A DNA stretch of 64,000 bases from a bacterium. Its GTDB lineage: Bacteria; Joyebacterota; Joyebacteria; Joyebacterales; Joyebacteraceae. The position numbers were made by a program, and so were the translations under genes. The notes below the pieces were generated by a model. The model saw only the letters and a program-made list of their open reading frames with translations. It was not told the origin of the DNA and did not search any database. Location of the stretch: NCBI GenBank assembly GCA_029990205.1, contig JAPEKQ010000001.1, positions 124,001 through 188,000 on the forward strand, given 5' to 3'. Positions 1 through 8,993 of this stretch are shown piece after piece (position 1 is the stretch's first letter; the number at the start of each line of letters is the position of its first letter).

Positions 1-484
1 AGCTGATCCTGAAGTCCTCGTCGGGCGACACCGTCACGTAGACGTCTCCGTCCTGCACGGTGACCGGCTCGAGAACCTCGAGGTACTGAAGCGGAGCGTC
101 CTGATCTTCGATCCCCGCCTCGGTCAGAATGTCCACGAACGGCTTGCAGCTCCCGTCGGTCGGCTCAGCAGGCTCGTCGCGATCGAGTTCAACAACCGCG
201 TTGTCGACCCCGAGTCCGGTCAGCGCCGCCAGGACGTGCTCGACCGTGGAGATATTGACTCCGTTCTTCGAGAGCATCGTCCGGCGCGTCGCGTCGTCGG
301 AGGTCACGGCGTTGCGTATCGACGCCTCCACAGAAGGCGCTCCCGGCAGATCCACCCGAACGAACGTGATGCCCGAGTTCGGCGGAGCCGGCTTGAACGT
401 GACCGTGGTCTCCTGCCCCGTGTGAATCCCGATGCCCGTATACGAGCACTCGCCTCGAATCGTCCGCTGCAGACTCCTCGCCAT
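1..484 (-). CDS. lpxC: UDP-3-O-acyl-N-acetylglucosamine deacetylase LpxC (C-terminus cut by window edge)
   Basis: LpxC is the zinc-dependent cytoplasmic deacetylase that makes the first committed step of lipid A synthesis. The first 161 residues are visible and the rest lies beyond base 1. The N-terminal motif YTGIGIHTG (residues 15-23) and STVEHVLAAL (79-88) are typical of the family; His83 corresponds to a zinc ligand. DGSCKPFVD around residue 111 matches the family motif DGSAxPFV, with Cys where Ala is usual. The ATG overlaps the lpxD stop by one base (TGATG), so the two genes are translationally coupled. Some FCB bacteria carry LpxC fused to FabZ; the cut prevents checking that here. The identification rests on sequence motifs and on the position beside lpxD. 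Confidence 0.93.
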   Translation of the reverse strand, partial: MARSLQRTIRGECSYTGIGIHTGQETTVTFKPAPPNSGITFVRVDLPGAPSVEASIRNAVTSDDATRRTMLSKNGVNISTVEHVLAALTGLGVDNAVVELDRDEPAEPTDGSCKPFVDILTEAGIEDQDAPLQYLEVLEPVTVQDGDVYVTVSPDEDFRIS

Positions 485-1536
485 CAGGCCTCCTTGTCGA
501 GATCGTCCAGCCGACGTTCGATCTCTTTGATTCGTTTGAACAGGGACGGCAGGTTCCGAATCCCCGCGTGCAGCCGCTTGGAGAGCGAGTGCTTGAGCGC
601 CGGATAGCCCGAGACGTTCTCGCCGGGTGGAACATCACCCATCACCCCGGCCTGCGCCGCGACGACCGCCCGGTCGCCGATCTCGATGTGTCCGGCGATC
701 CCGGCCTGTCCGGCAAGGACTACCCCGTTTCCGATCCGCGTGCTCCCCGAGACGCCCACCTGAGCCACGACGATCGAGCTCTGCCCGATCTCCACGTTGT
801 GAGCGATCTGCACGAGGTTGTCTATCTTCGTCCCCCGGCCGATCCTGGTCGCGCCGATGGTGGCTCTGTCGATGCAGACGTTCGCGCCGATCTCGACGTC
901 GTCCCCGACAACGACGGTCCCGATCTGAGGGACCTTCCGGTGCTGCTCCCCGTCCCAGGCGAACCCGAACCCGTCGCTGCCGATGATGGTGCCCGAGTGG
1001 ATGGCCACCCTGTCGCCGATCGTTACGGAGCGCTTGAGCGTCGCGTTCGGGAAAATGGTGCAGTCCTCCCCCACAACGCTGTTCGCTCCGATGTATGCGC
1101 CGGCGTGCACGACCGTACCCGCCCCGATGGATGCGCCGGTCATGATCACGGCGCACGGCCCGACGGATACGCCTTCGCCGAGGACAGCGGTGTCCGCCAC
1201 GGACGCACTCGGGTCGATACCGGGCATGATGCTCTCCGGTCCGGCATCGAACACGGCGAGCGCCGCGGCGAACGCGACGTACGCGTCGTCCGCGAGCAGG
1301 ACCGTTCTCCCCTCAAGAAGGGGCGAGCCATCGTACTGGATCGGAACGATGATGGCGGATGCACCGGTGGAGTTCAGGTATTTCTCGTAGCGAGGATTCG
1401 CGAGGAACGTCAGGTCGCCGGCGCCGGCGTCGTCGATGGGCGCCAGACCCGTGATAGCGACCGACCCGTCGCCGGCCACTCTGGCTCCGACGATCTCGGC
1501 GATCTCTGCTGCCGTGCGCGAGCGACTGCGCTCCAT
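484..1536 (-). CDS. lpxD: UDP-3-O-(3-hydroxyacyl)glucosamine N-acyltransferase LpxD
   Basis: LpxD adds the N-linked acyl chain to UDP-3-O-acyl-glucosamine, directly after LpxC. The 350-residue protein has an N-terminal uridine-binding domain (about 1-100, with GDLTFLANPRY at 41-50) followed by hexapeptide repeats forming a left-handed beta helix (about 105-310) and a C-terminal helical end. The catalytic histidine is His246 in VQIAHNVEIG, equivalent to His239 of E. coli LpxD. The length is normal for the family. I chose the ATG at 1536, which has GGAGG seven bases upstream; a TTG two codons earlier is less well spaced. It sits between ompH/skp and lpxC, the common bamA-skp-lpxD neighbourhood. 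Confidence 0.96.
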   Translation of the reverse strand: MERSRSRTAAEIAEIVGARVAGDGSVAITGLAPIDDAGAGDLTFLANPRYEKYLNSTGASAIIVPIQYDGSPLLEGRTVLLADDAYVAFAAALAVFDAGPESIMPGIDPSASVADTAVLGEGVSVGPCAVIMTGASIGAGTVVHAGAYIGANSVVGEDCTIFPNATLKRSVTIGDRVAIHSGTIIGSDGFGFAWDGEQHRKVPQIGTVVVGDDVEIGANVCIDRATIGATRIGRGTKIDNLVQIAHNVEIGQSSIVVAQVGVSGSTRIGNGVVLAGQAGIAGHIEIGDRAVVAAQAGVMGDVPPGENVSGYPALKHSLSKRLHAGIRNLPSLFKRIKEIERRLDDLDKEA

Positions 1537-1568
1537 ACCCAACCCTCCAGACCTTCGTCGTCGAGAGC

Positions 1569-2099
1569 CTACTCAGTGGTGCCGTTGAGCTGCTCGAGAA
1601 CCTGGTCCGTCAGGTCGGCGCCCGGCGCCGCGTAGACGATCGTGCCACCCGCGGCGTCGAAGATCATGTCGTACTCGCCGGCGTCTCCGATCTCGTTCAG
1701 GATCGTGTTGATGCGTTCGATCACCGGCTGCCAGAGCTCCGCCTCACGGCGCGCCGCGAGACCGCCGACTCCCCAGACATCATTGAGGAAGGACTCGTAC
1801 TCCAGCTGCTTCTGCTGAACGGTCTGTTCCTTCTCACGCACTGCCTCCTGCGACAGCAGCAGTCTCTGACTCTCGAGCTCACCGAGCAGCGACTGGATCC
1901 CCATTTCCAGATCCCGAGCCTGCGCCCGCCAGTCGTTGACGCTCGCCTGCAGCTGGTTGTCGATGTCGCGCGCGCCGTTGTACTCGACGCGGATGCGCTC
2001 GGAGTGGATGAAAGCGATGTCCGCCGCGGAACAGACGGCCGTCGCGACCATCATCAACGCCAGCGTCACACTCAGCAGTACCGTCGTTCTCTTGAACAC
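1569..2099 (-). CDS. skp: OmpH/Skp-family periplasmic chaperone
   Basis: This is a 176-residue protein with a signal peptide (hydrophobic run about 7-24, ending near AVCSA) and a long charged, Gln/Glu-rich helical middle that should form the coiled-coil arms of Skp. Skp-family proteins hold unfolded outer-membrane proteins in the periplasm and hand them to BamA. I chose a GTG start at 2099 because GGGAGG lies five bases upstream; reading further upstream gives a non-signal-like Arg/Pro-rich extension. It lies between bamA and lpxD, exactly where Skp is found in many diderms. Sequence conservation in this family is low, so the call depends on signal peptide, helix pattern, size and context. 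Confidence 0.85.
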   Translation of the reverse strand: MFKRTTVLLSVTLALMMVATAVCSAADIAFIHSERIRVEYNGARDIDNQLQASVNDWRAQARDLEMGIQSLLGELESQRLLLSQEAVREKEQTVQQKQLEYESFLNDVWGVGGLAARREAELWQPVIERINTILNEIGDAGEYDMIFDAAGGTIVYAAPGADLTDQVLEQLNGTTE

Positions 2100-2143
2100 A
2101 TGAACCTCCCGGGGCCGCTCGGGCCCGTCGCTCGCACCTGTTC

Positions 2144-4585
2144 CTAGTATTCCATTCCGAAGCGGTAGTGGACGCGCCACTCGCCGCCATCGTCTTCATC
2201 CAGTCCGTATCCCATATCGATGCCCATGTTGCCGAGCACGGGAACCTCAACTCGCACGCCGACCCCGACACCCCAGTAGAGGTCCGTCAGGTCCGTGTCC
2301 GCCCGGCTCTGCCACGTGTTGCCGGCGTCAACGAATCCGAGAACGTAGACCGGGATCGTGTCACTCCCCTCCATGATCGGGAACTTCAGCTCCGCCGACC
2401 CGATGAGCATCGTGCGCCCACCGTACAACTCGCTCCCCTCGGGGAGAATCGACCGGTCGTCGTAGCCGCGGACGCCGTTGAGCCCCACGCCGCCGAGTTC
2501 GAACCGTGTATCGTTGGGTACGGTCTCCGGGTCACCGTAGCCGGTGACCAGACCCCCTCGTCCCCTCAGCATCAGCGTCGAACCGAACAGGGCCGGGATG
2601 AAGGTCCGCGACTCCACGATGTACCGCTGGTACTCGACGTCACCGCCGAAGACACTGCCGAAGAGGTCTGCCGTAAGGCGGTTGTAGCTGCCGAGCCGCG
2701 GATGGAATCGCCGATCGGTCGTCCTGCGCATGAGGGTCGTCGTCAGTCCGCTCCGCCACTCCCATTCATCATCGGTCCGTGCGAAGACATCGGATTCGTA
2801 GTCCGTTTCGTTCTCAACGGTGTCTTCGATCGCCGTCACCAGCTCGCCGTACTCGTAGACCTTGACCTGCTCCAGCGTGTACTTGTTGTAGAGCATCGTG
2901 CTCCGCGACCCGAAGAACGGCCAGCCGACGCGGACATCGCCGCCCCGACGGTTCTGCTCCACGATGTAGTAGCGGCTCTGGTCGTCACCGACACTCCAGA
3001 TGTCGGCGTCGGCCGAGTCCGAGAAGGCCTCTTCGTAGAAGTCGTCACCCAGCAGGCTGTAGGTACGCTTGTCGTTGGTGTCGTAGAGGTCGAACCCGAC
3101 GGAGAGCCTTCGGTTCATGAACCACGGCTCCGTGAACCCGAGCACGAGCTCGGTGTTGCTCTTCCCGAACTCCCACTTGACGTCGAGGTTCTGCCCGTTG
3201 CCGAAGAGATTGCCCTCGGCGAGCTCCAGGAATCCCGTGATGCCCTTCTCACTCGTATGCGAGACACCGACCCCGGCACGACCCGTCTGCCGCTCCTCGA
3301 CCGTGAAGACGAGGTCGATGTCGTCGGCGCTCGCGCTGTCGGTGAACTCGACCATCGGCCCGTGGAAGAAGCCGAGGTTGGCGACCTTCCGCTGGCTCGA
3401 GATGACCTCGGACGTCTGATAGAGATCGCCCGGCTGGATGCTCAGCTCGCGCCGGATGATCTTCTCCTTCGTCCGTGTGTTGCCCGCGATATGGATCTGG
3501 CCGACTCTCGCCGGCTCGCTCTCATCAACGTTGAACACGACGGCCAGCTCGTGGCCCGACGAGACGACCTCCTGCTTGAAGATGCGGGCATGAATGTACC
3601 CGCGCTCTCCGTACCAGGCGTATGCGTCGCGGATCGTCTGCTCGGCCTGCTCCGGCGAGTATGCGTCCCCGGGCGTGACGGTCGTCAGACCGTAGAGGGC
3701 GTCCACGGCGAACTCCGAGGCGCCGATCCACTCGATCGCCGTGACGTCGTAGAGCTCGCCCGAATCCAGATTGATGGTGATGGTGACCCGCTCGCCCTCG
3801 TCCTCGTAGAACGTGTCGTACCCAAGGGCCTTCGCGTCGATGTATCCCTCACGCCTGAACCGCTCCACCACGCGGAGAAGATCCATCTCGAGGACCTCCC
3901 CGTCGAAGAAGGCGTCGGTTCTCCACCAACGGTCCTCCTTCGTCTCCATGACGTCCCGGAGTTCCTTCTCCGGCACGCCGCCCGTCCCCGTGAAACGGAT
4001 CTCCCGGACGATGACTCTCGTGCCCTCGTCGATGTCGAGCACGACTTCGACGTTGTTCCCGGAGCGGTCCTCGACCTTCGTTTCCACGGTCGCGGACGGG
4101 AATCCCTTGCTCTCGTAGAGCGCGAGCACGGCCGTTCTCGAGTCCTCGAGACGGCTCGCATCGAACGGAACGCCGCGCTCGATTCTGAGAGCGGCTTCAA
4201 TGTCGTCGCTGTTGACGTGGTCGTTGCCGCGTATCTCGACGGTCGAGACTCTCGCGCGCTCCTCGACGGTGATGATGAGACGAAGTCCCTCGCCGTCGGC
4301 GGGTTCGACGAACACCTGCACGTCCGAGAAGTGGCCCATCGCGTACACGCGACGGATACCGTCCCGAATCCCCTCGGTCGTGGGCTCGTCGCCCAGCGCG
4401 AAGCCGAACCCGAGGATGATCCTGTCCTCGCTGACATGCTCGTTGCCTTCGACGGTGATCTCAGTGACCAGCGGCTGCCCGGCCCCGGAGACCTCTCCGA
4501 CGCCCGACGTCTGCCCTTGTGCCGCCGCCCCCCACATCAGGAGGACGGAGAGCACGGACAGACTCAAGATGTGACTGAATCGCAC
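2144..4585 (-). CDS. bamA: Outer-membrane protein assembly factor BamA
   Basis: BamA is the Omp85 core of the machine that inserts beta-barrel proteins into the outer membrane. The 813-residue product has a signal peptide (about 3-27), five POTRA repeats (about 40-400; the first begins VTEITVEGNEHVSEDRI) and a C-terminal 16-strand barrel. GVRGYDDRS in the last third matches the conserved VRGF/Y motif of barrel loop L6. The usual size is about 800 residues. A GTG at 4585 with GGAGG seven bases upstream is the best start and begins directly at the signal peptide. It has its own promoter (4652-4681) and heads bamA-skp-lpxD-lpxC. Confidence 0.97.
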   Translation of the reverse strand: MRFSHILSLSVLSVLLMWGAAAQGQTSGVGEVSGAGQPLVTEITVEGNEHVSEDRIILGFGFALGDEPTTEGIRDGIRRVYAMGHFSDVQVFVEPADGEGLRLIITVEERARVSTVEIRGNDHVNSDDIEAALRIERGVPFDASRLEDSRTAVLALYESKGFPSATVETKVEDRSGNNVEVVLDIDEGTRVIVREIRFTGTGGVPEKELRDVMETKEDRWWRTDAFFDGEVLEMDLLRVVERFRREGYIDAKALGYDTFYEDEGERVTITINLDSGELYDVTAIEWIGASEFAVDALYGLTTVTPGDAYSPEQAEQTIRDAYAWYGERGYIHARIFKQEVVSSGHELAVVFNVDESEPARVGQIHIAGNTRTKEKIIRRELSIQPGDLYQTSEVISSQRKVANLGFFHGPMVEFTDSASADDIDLVFTVEERQTGRAGVGVSHTSEKGITGFLELAEGNLFGNGQNLDVKWEFGKSNTELVLGFTEPWFMNRRLSVGFDLYDTNDKRTYSLLGDDFYEEAFSDSADADIWSVGDDQSRYYIVEQNRRGGDVRVGWPFFGSRSTMLYNKYTLEQVKVYEYGELVTAIEDTVENETDYESDVFARTDDEWEWRSGLTTTLMRRTTDRRFHPRLGSYNRLTADLFGSVFGGDVEYQRYIVESRTFIPALFGSTLMLRGRGGLVTGYGDPETVPNDTRFELGGVGLNGVRGYDDRSILPEGSELYGGRTMLIGSAELKFPIMEGSDTIPVYVLGFVDAGNTWQSRADTDLTDLYWGVGVGVRVEVPVLGNMGIDMGYGLDEDDGGEWRVHYRFGMEY

Positions 4586-4651
4586 CAATGCACCTCCATA
4601 GGGTATACCGACCCGGCATCCTAGCACACGGTGCCGGGGTTGTAAACGAAA

Positions 4652-4681
4652 ACTTAACTGGCCAAACTCGTTGAGAGTCAA
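4652..4681 (-). promoter_or_regulatory. Sigma-70-type promoter for bamA-skp-lpxD-lpxC
   Basis: On the minus strand TTGACT (4676-4681) and TTAAGT (4652-4657) are separated by 18 bases in an AT-rich patch between the tamB stop and the bamA start. This gives an mRNA leader of about 60 bases. It is read from sequence only. Confidence 0.6.
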
Positions 4682-4717
4682 GCAGTTACGGCCGGTTGGA
4701 GACACCATTTCCTGAGG

Positions 4718-7700
4718 CTAGAACCAGAAGCGATTCTCGATGGAGACGCGCCTGTCCCACCCGCTCAGCGCCGGGTCGTACACGGCCTTCACAGAGAGAG
4801 ACGTATTGCGGGAGACCTCGTATTCAATCCCAAACTCGTGCTGCGCACCGATGCTCTGGCCGCCGACGGACGCCTCGTAGGCTTCGGCGCTGGCTTCATA
4901 GGACAGGAGCCAGTCGTGCGCGACATACTTGCCCAGCGTGAGCCGGGAGTCTGCGAGGAACGGCTGGTAGCGCCCCGCGCCCTCCTGCGCTCGCCACTGG
5001 TCGATCTGGTAGAGGAAGTGCTCCACGAAATCGACGTCGATGCGCACGAGATCCAGACCGAGCGTCCTCTTCATCCGGCCCTCGACCGGCGAGAGGAGCG
5101 GTCTGACGACCATCACGCCGACCTGCGAGGAGACGACCTCGATCGCCTGCTGGCGTTCGAGCGTGGCGATGTCCTCTTCCTCGAGTGACTCACGGTCCGA
5201 ACCGAACGTCAGCCTGGCGAGCACGTCCTCCCCCGTCACGTCCTCGGGATCGTCGGATCTGAGCACGACGGTCGACTCGTCGAACGGCGTGCCGGTGCCG
5301 GCGAGCGCCGCCCCGGCCTGCTCCTCGGCGACGATGGAGAGCGTGATCTCCGTGCCGTCGCTGGTTCGCGTCGTCCCCTCGATGTAGAACCTGGGGGGTT
5401 CACAGAAGGAGGGGAAGTCGATGAACGCGGTCCTCACATCGAAGTCGGCATTGAGATAGGTGACGGTGCCGCGCGACGAGCTGGCGCGGCCGGCGACACA
5501 GAACTCATGATCCTCTGGTATGCCGGCAAAATCGAGACCGGTCCCCCGGTCGATCTTGAGATTGGCGTCGGGTCTGCGGTACCACAGGTTCCTCCCCGCG
5601 GTCACCGTCAGTGACCACTCCGCCCTCGAGAAGAAGTTGCCGCTCACCGGCGAGCCGGACGACGTGAACGGGTACGTGAAGGACATATCCGAGAACTCGA
5701 GGTTGCCCCAGAGGAGCGGGTGTTCGGCGGGACCGGCCACGAGCAGCGCTCCGACGTCACCGCGACCGCGGGCCACGGCTCTCCCGACGTCGCCCTGCTC
5801 CATCAATCCGGGGATGCTGACCGCGACACCGCGCTCGTCGGTGGTGATGGCCAGGATCCCGACGTCCATGCCGCCGATCTCGAGAGGTTCGAGCAGCCTC
5901 CCGCCGACCAGAACGCTTCGGCGTGATGCGACCTCGATCTGCCGGCCGTCGACGGCGGCCGTGATCCGGCCCTGCGCGAGGACGCCATCCACGATGGACG
6001 CCGAGGCGACCACGTCGGTGAGTTCCTCGAACACACCCGCTCCGCGCACGAGGCGTGCCCGCGCGTCCACGTCGCCGCGTACGAGCGAGAAGGACTCTCT
6101 GTCGCCCACGAAGTGGAGCATCATCCGCCCGTCGCCCTTCGCCTCTTCGAATACGCCTGTCATCGCTCCGATCAGAGCGATCGGGTCGTCTTCGACCTCG
6201 AGCGTCAGCTCGCCCTCGGCCGGTCCGTCCGGATCGACCACGGCTCCGAGCGGAGCTCGACCGGTGGCCCGAACCCGGTATGATCCCTCCCGGTCGAGCG
6301 TCAGCTGATCGAGCGAGATGTCCCCGCTGGCGCCGGTCGCCCGCGCGAGAAGACGATCGAACGGCACGCCGAGAAACTCGCCTCCCTCCGATTCGACCCT
6401 GCAGTCGAACGTGGGGCTCTCGATGGTCCCGTCCACACCCATGGCGAGCGAGAAGCGCGTGCTCTCGTCTCCACCCATCAGTGGACCGGGAATCCCGTCG
6501 CCGTGAAGCGCGAGCGTCAGGGCCCCACCGAGCTGCACACTCCCGTCGGCCCGGAGTATCTCGATGCCGTCGTGCTCGATCGTCGCCTCGCGAATCTCAA
6601 GCGACCCGCCGGAGAGAGCTGCGACGAGCACGGCGTCCAGGTCTGCCACGTCACCGATGCTCGCCCGGGCCAGCTGCAACTGACCGGACCCTTCGAGATC
6701 GCCGACCGGTCCGCGCACCGAAGCCGACATGAACGCGAGACCGTCGAGAGAAGCGGGAGCCGTCGACCCGGTCGCCAGACGGTATGCGCTCTTCGCCGGC
6801 GCCCCCGAAAGCACGGCGCTGGCCCGGACGGCCGGCGTTTCTCCGAGTGTCAGCGTTCCTGCGGCTTCGGCGAATCCGGCGGCCTCGAACCGGCTCAGCG
6901 TCAGCGCCGCGGGCGACACCGAGAGCTCGGCCGCGAACGGCAGTTCGACGCCTCGAGCTGACGCGTCATCGGACCGGAGCATGAGCACGAGTTCCGAACC
7001 GGGCTCCGCGGAGCGGACACGACCCGTCACGTGGACCGTGGCCGCCGCCTCCTCCGCGGTCAGACCAACAATGCCGTCGATGTCGACTTCCGGGAGGGAA
7101 CCGCTGACGTGGAGAGGACCGTCCATCCTCAGCGGCAGGTACCGCCCGGCGGGACCCGCCACGAGCGCATCGCCCCGCAGACCCGACAACAACACATCGC
7201 CGTCGATCCGCTGTCCCTCTCCACCCAGCTCGATCTCACCTGAGAGTCCGTAGCCCATCTCGGGAGCATCCAGCGAGATGTACGCCGTCTCGTCCCGGAC
7301 GAGGAGACCTCCCGCGCCGCTTCCGAGAGCGATCTCCCCGTAACGGACGTTCTCGTAGCTCAAGAGAAGTTCCCCTGAGTTTCGTCCTCCATGACTGGTG
7401 AGCACGATGTCACTGAGGCTCGCCCGCCCGGCCAGCTCCTCGGCCCAGCCAAGGGCGGCCAGCTCGGCGAGGTCGATCGATGAGACCGAACCGCGTAGTT
7501 CCACGTACGGCTCGCCCGTCTCGTCGTCCGCCGCGAGCGTCCCGCGAGCGCTGACGATGCCGCCGAGAAACGCGGCCCGCGCCTGCTCGATCTCCACCGC
7601 GCCGCCGGCGTAGCGTCCCGATGCCGACACATCCTCGACGACGACTCCTGCCACGGCCAGGCGCCGCGACGTGATGGCGACGTCGGCCGCCGGGTCCGAG

Positions 7701-8770
7701 ATACGACCTGAGAGCTCCGCCGCCAGCGAGAGCTCGCCCTCGAGTGACGGCAGGTCATCCGCGCCCATCCCGCGCACCACGTGTGCCTGAACACCGGTCG
7801 CTTCGAACGTCAGATCCCGGACGATACCCGTGTCCGTCTCCAGCTCCCCGCCGCGGATCGAGACGTCCGCGCCCCGCCACCGGCCATCGATCCCCTCGAC
7901 CGCGACCAGACCGTCCTCATACGCGAACGCGCCACCCACGGAACTCACCGTGTCGGCGCCCGCGATCCGGAACACCCCGTCGCGCAGTCTCGGATCGATC
8001 CGAAGTCGGACGTCCTCGCCCACGGCCGCATGGAGATGGAATCCTGCGGACACGACTCCGTCGAGAGCCTCAACGTTGTCGGGAAGCGGCAGGTAGTCGT
8101 CGCGGGAGATGCGCGCCTCCTCGACATGACCGACGACCGCCAGTCCATCCTCGTCGAGACGGACCCGCGCCGAGAGATTCGACGCGCCGCCGGCCATGAG
8201 CGAACCACCGGCCCGCCCGTCGAGATCTCCCTCCGCCGTGCGCTCGAGCAGCATATCCAGATCGCCGACTTCAAGCGAGCGCCCGGAGCCCCTGTCGAGG
8301 ACGGTGAGCGTTCCGCCGCTGATACCGAGATAGTCCGGGAGACTCTCGAGCAAGACGTCGAGACCGTCGCCGGCCCCGTTCGCGTCGGCACTCACCGCGC
8401 CCGACCCATCGCCCTCCTCCCCGACCGCGAGCGTGACGGACGGGTCCGTCAGGATGAGCGTGCTGAGGCTGCCACCGAGGTCGAGACCGTTCACGGCGAG
8501 TTCGCGGTAGCTGATGCTCGCGCTGCCCGACGGCACCACGACCGAACTCCCGTTCTCGAGCTCGATGCGGACGTCCGAGAACCGCACAGAGGCGCCGCCG
8601 ACCTCCAGGTCGCCGACGTCGATCGTGCCTTCAATGGATGGGACGAACCGTGAGAGGAGTTTGCTCCGAACGGCCGGACGGCGTGTCGCGACGCGGAGCG
8701 TGACCAGCGCGGCCGGAATGATGCCAAGCAGGATGACGGCGAGGATGAGAACCCACCTGCGATGTCGCAT
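4718..8770 (-). CDS. tamB: TamB-family (AsmA-like) intermembrane transport protein
   Basis: This is a very large protein of 1350 residues with one N-terminal membrane helix (about 6-28), a long run of repetitive beta-strand-rich sequence alternating Gly, Asp and hydrophobic residues, and a C-terminal DUF490/TamB region that ends in a strand finishing RFWF. TamB proteins bridge the inner and outer membranes; they are implicated in lipid transport and in assembly of some outer-membrane proteins together with an Omp85 partner. Its position directly upstream of bamA, the only Omp85 gene seen here, fits such a partnership. The ATG at 8770 follows a weak purine-rich site. Strand repeats and size are seen directly; function is from the family. 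Confidence 0.88.
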   Translation of the reverse strand: MRHRRWVLILAVILLGIIPAALVTLRVATRRPAVRSKLLSRFVPSIEGTIDVGDLEVGGASVRFSDVRIELENGSSVVVPSGSASISYRELAVNGLDLGGSLSTLILTDPSVTLAVGEEGDGSGAVSADANGAGDGLDVLLESLPDYLGISGGTLTVLDRGSGRSLEVGDLDMLLERTAEGDLDGRAGGSLMAGGASNLSARVRLDEDGLAVVGHVEEARISRDDYLPLPDNVEALDGVVSAGFHLHAAVGEDVRLRIDPRLRDGVFRIAGADTVSSVGGAFAYEDGLVAVEGIDGRWRGADVSIRGGELETDTGIVRDLTFEATGVQAHVVRGMGADDLPSLEGELSLAAELSGRISDPAADVAITSRRLAVAGVVVEDVSASGRYAGGAVEIEQARAAFLGGIVSARGTLAADDETGEPYVELRGSVSSIDLAELAALGWAEELAGRASLSDIVLTSHGGRNSGELLLSYENVRYGEIALGSGAGGLLVRDETAYISLDAPEMGYGLSGEIELGGEGQRIDGDVLLSGLRGDALVAGPAGRYLPLRMDGPLHVSGSLPEVDIDGIVGLTAEEAAATVHVTGRVRSAEPGSELVLMLRSDDASARGVELPFAAELSVSPAALTLSRFEAAGFAEAAGTLTLGETPAVRASAVLSGAPAKSAYRLATGSTAPASLDGLAFMSASVRGPVGDLEGSGQLQLARASIGDVADLDAVLVAALSGGSLEIREATIEHDGIEILRADGSVQLGGALTLALHGDGIPGPLMGGDESTRFSLAMGVDGTIESPTFDCRVESEGGEFLGVPFDRLLARATGASGDISLDQLTLDREGSYRVRATGRAPLGAVVDPDGPAEGELTLEVEDDPIALIGAMTGVFEEAKGDGRMMLHFVGDRESFSLVRGDVDARARLVRGAGVFEELTDVVASASIVDGVLAQGRITAAVDGRQIEVASRRSVLVGGRLLEPLEIGGMDVGILAITTDERGVAVSIPGLMEQGDVGRAVARGRGDVGALLVAGPAEHPLLWGNLEFSDMSFTYPFTSSGSPVSGNFFSRAEWSLTVTAGRNLWYRRPDANLKIDRGTGLDFAGIPEDHEFCVAGRASSSRGTVTYLNADFDVRTAFIDFPSFCEPPRFYIEGTTRTSDGTEITLSIVAEEQAGAALAGTGTPFDESTVVLRSDDPEDVTGEDVLARLTFGSDRESLEEEDIATLERQQAIEVVSSQVGVMVVRPLLSPVEGRMKRTLGLDLVRIDVDFVEHFLYQIDQWRAQEGAGRYQPFLADSRLTLGKYVAHDWLLSYEASAEAYEASVGGQSIGAQHEFGIEYEVSRNTSLSVKAVYDPALSGWDRRVSIENRFWF

Positions 8771-8975
8771 CGCTCCCTCTCTGCCTCAGCCGTGGAGTAC
8801 GTGGCGGGAATACACGAGCACGCCCGCGGTCGCGTCTCCGCAACCACACGGCGGTTGATGCAGGGCGACGGCTCCTGAGCCCGGAGTTCGAGCGCGGTCC
8901 ATGGAGTCGCGCAGCGACTCCCAAGCTGCCGCAGCCGCCGGCCGTCGCGCAGCGACGGCTTAGCTGCTGCGGCCG
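8771..8975. other. Intergenic region between clpC and tamB, rich in short hairpins
   Basis: This 205-base gap between the clpC stop and the tamB start holds three compact inverted repeats (8903-8921, 8941-8959, 8963-8993), all close to clpC. No convincing promoter for tamB or small gene was found. The last hairpin reaches into the clpC 3' end. Confidence 0.7.
8903..8959. repeat. Two GCA-loop palindromes sharing a GTCGC-GCA-GCGAC core
   Basis: GGAGTCGC-GCA-GCGACTCC (8903-8921) and GCCGTCGC-GCA-GCGACGGC (8941-8959) have eight-base perfect arms, the same three-base loop and the same inner core, with compensated differences at the outer bases. They lie 19 bases apart downstream of clpC and look like REP-type units or stacked terminators. 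Confidence 0.7.
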
Positions 8976-8993
8976 CTAAGCGGCCGCAGCAGC
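8963..8993 (-). terminator. Perfect 14-bp hairpin spanning the clpC stop codon
   Basis: Arms GCTGCTGCGGCCGC (8963-8976) and GCGGCCGCAGCAGC (8980-8993) enclose a three-base loop. On the minus strand the clpC TAG stop lies at the loop and the upstream arm encodes the final five alanines. There is no U-tract, so it may act as a 3'-end stabiliser as much as an intrinsic terminator. Confidence 0.55.

Noticed and set aside
2168-4624. Long plus-strand open frame (818 codons) opposite bamA
   Set aside because: It is the antisense of bamA, rich in Arg/Asp/Val with no recognisable motif and no ribosome-binding site. High GC content gives long stop-free antisense frames.
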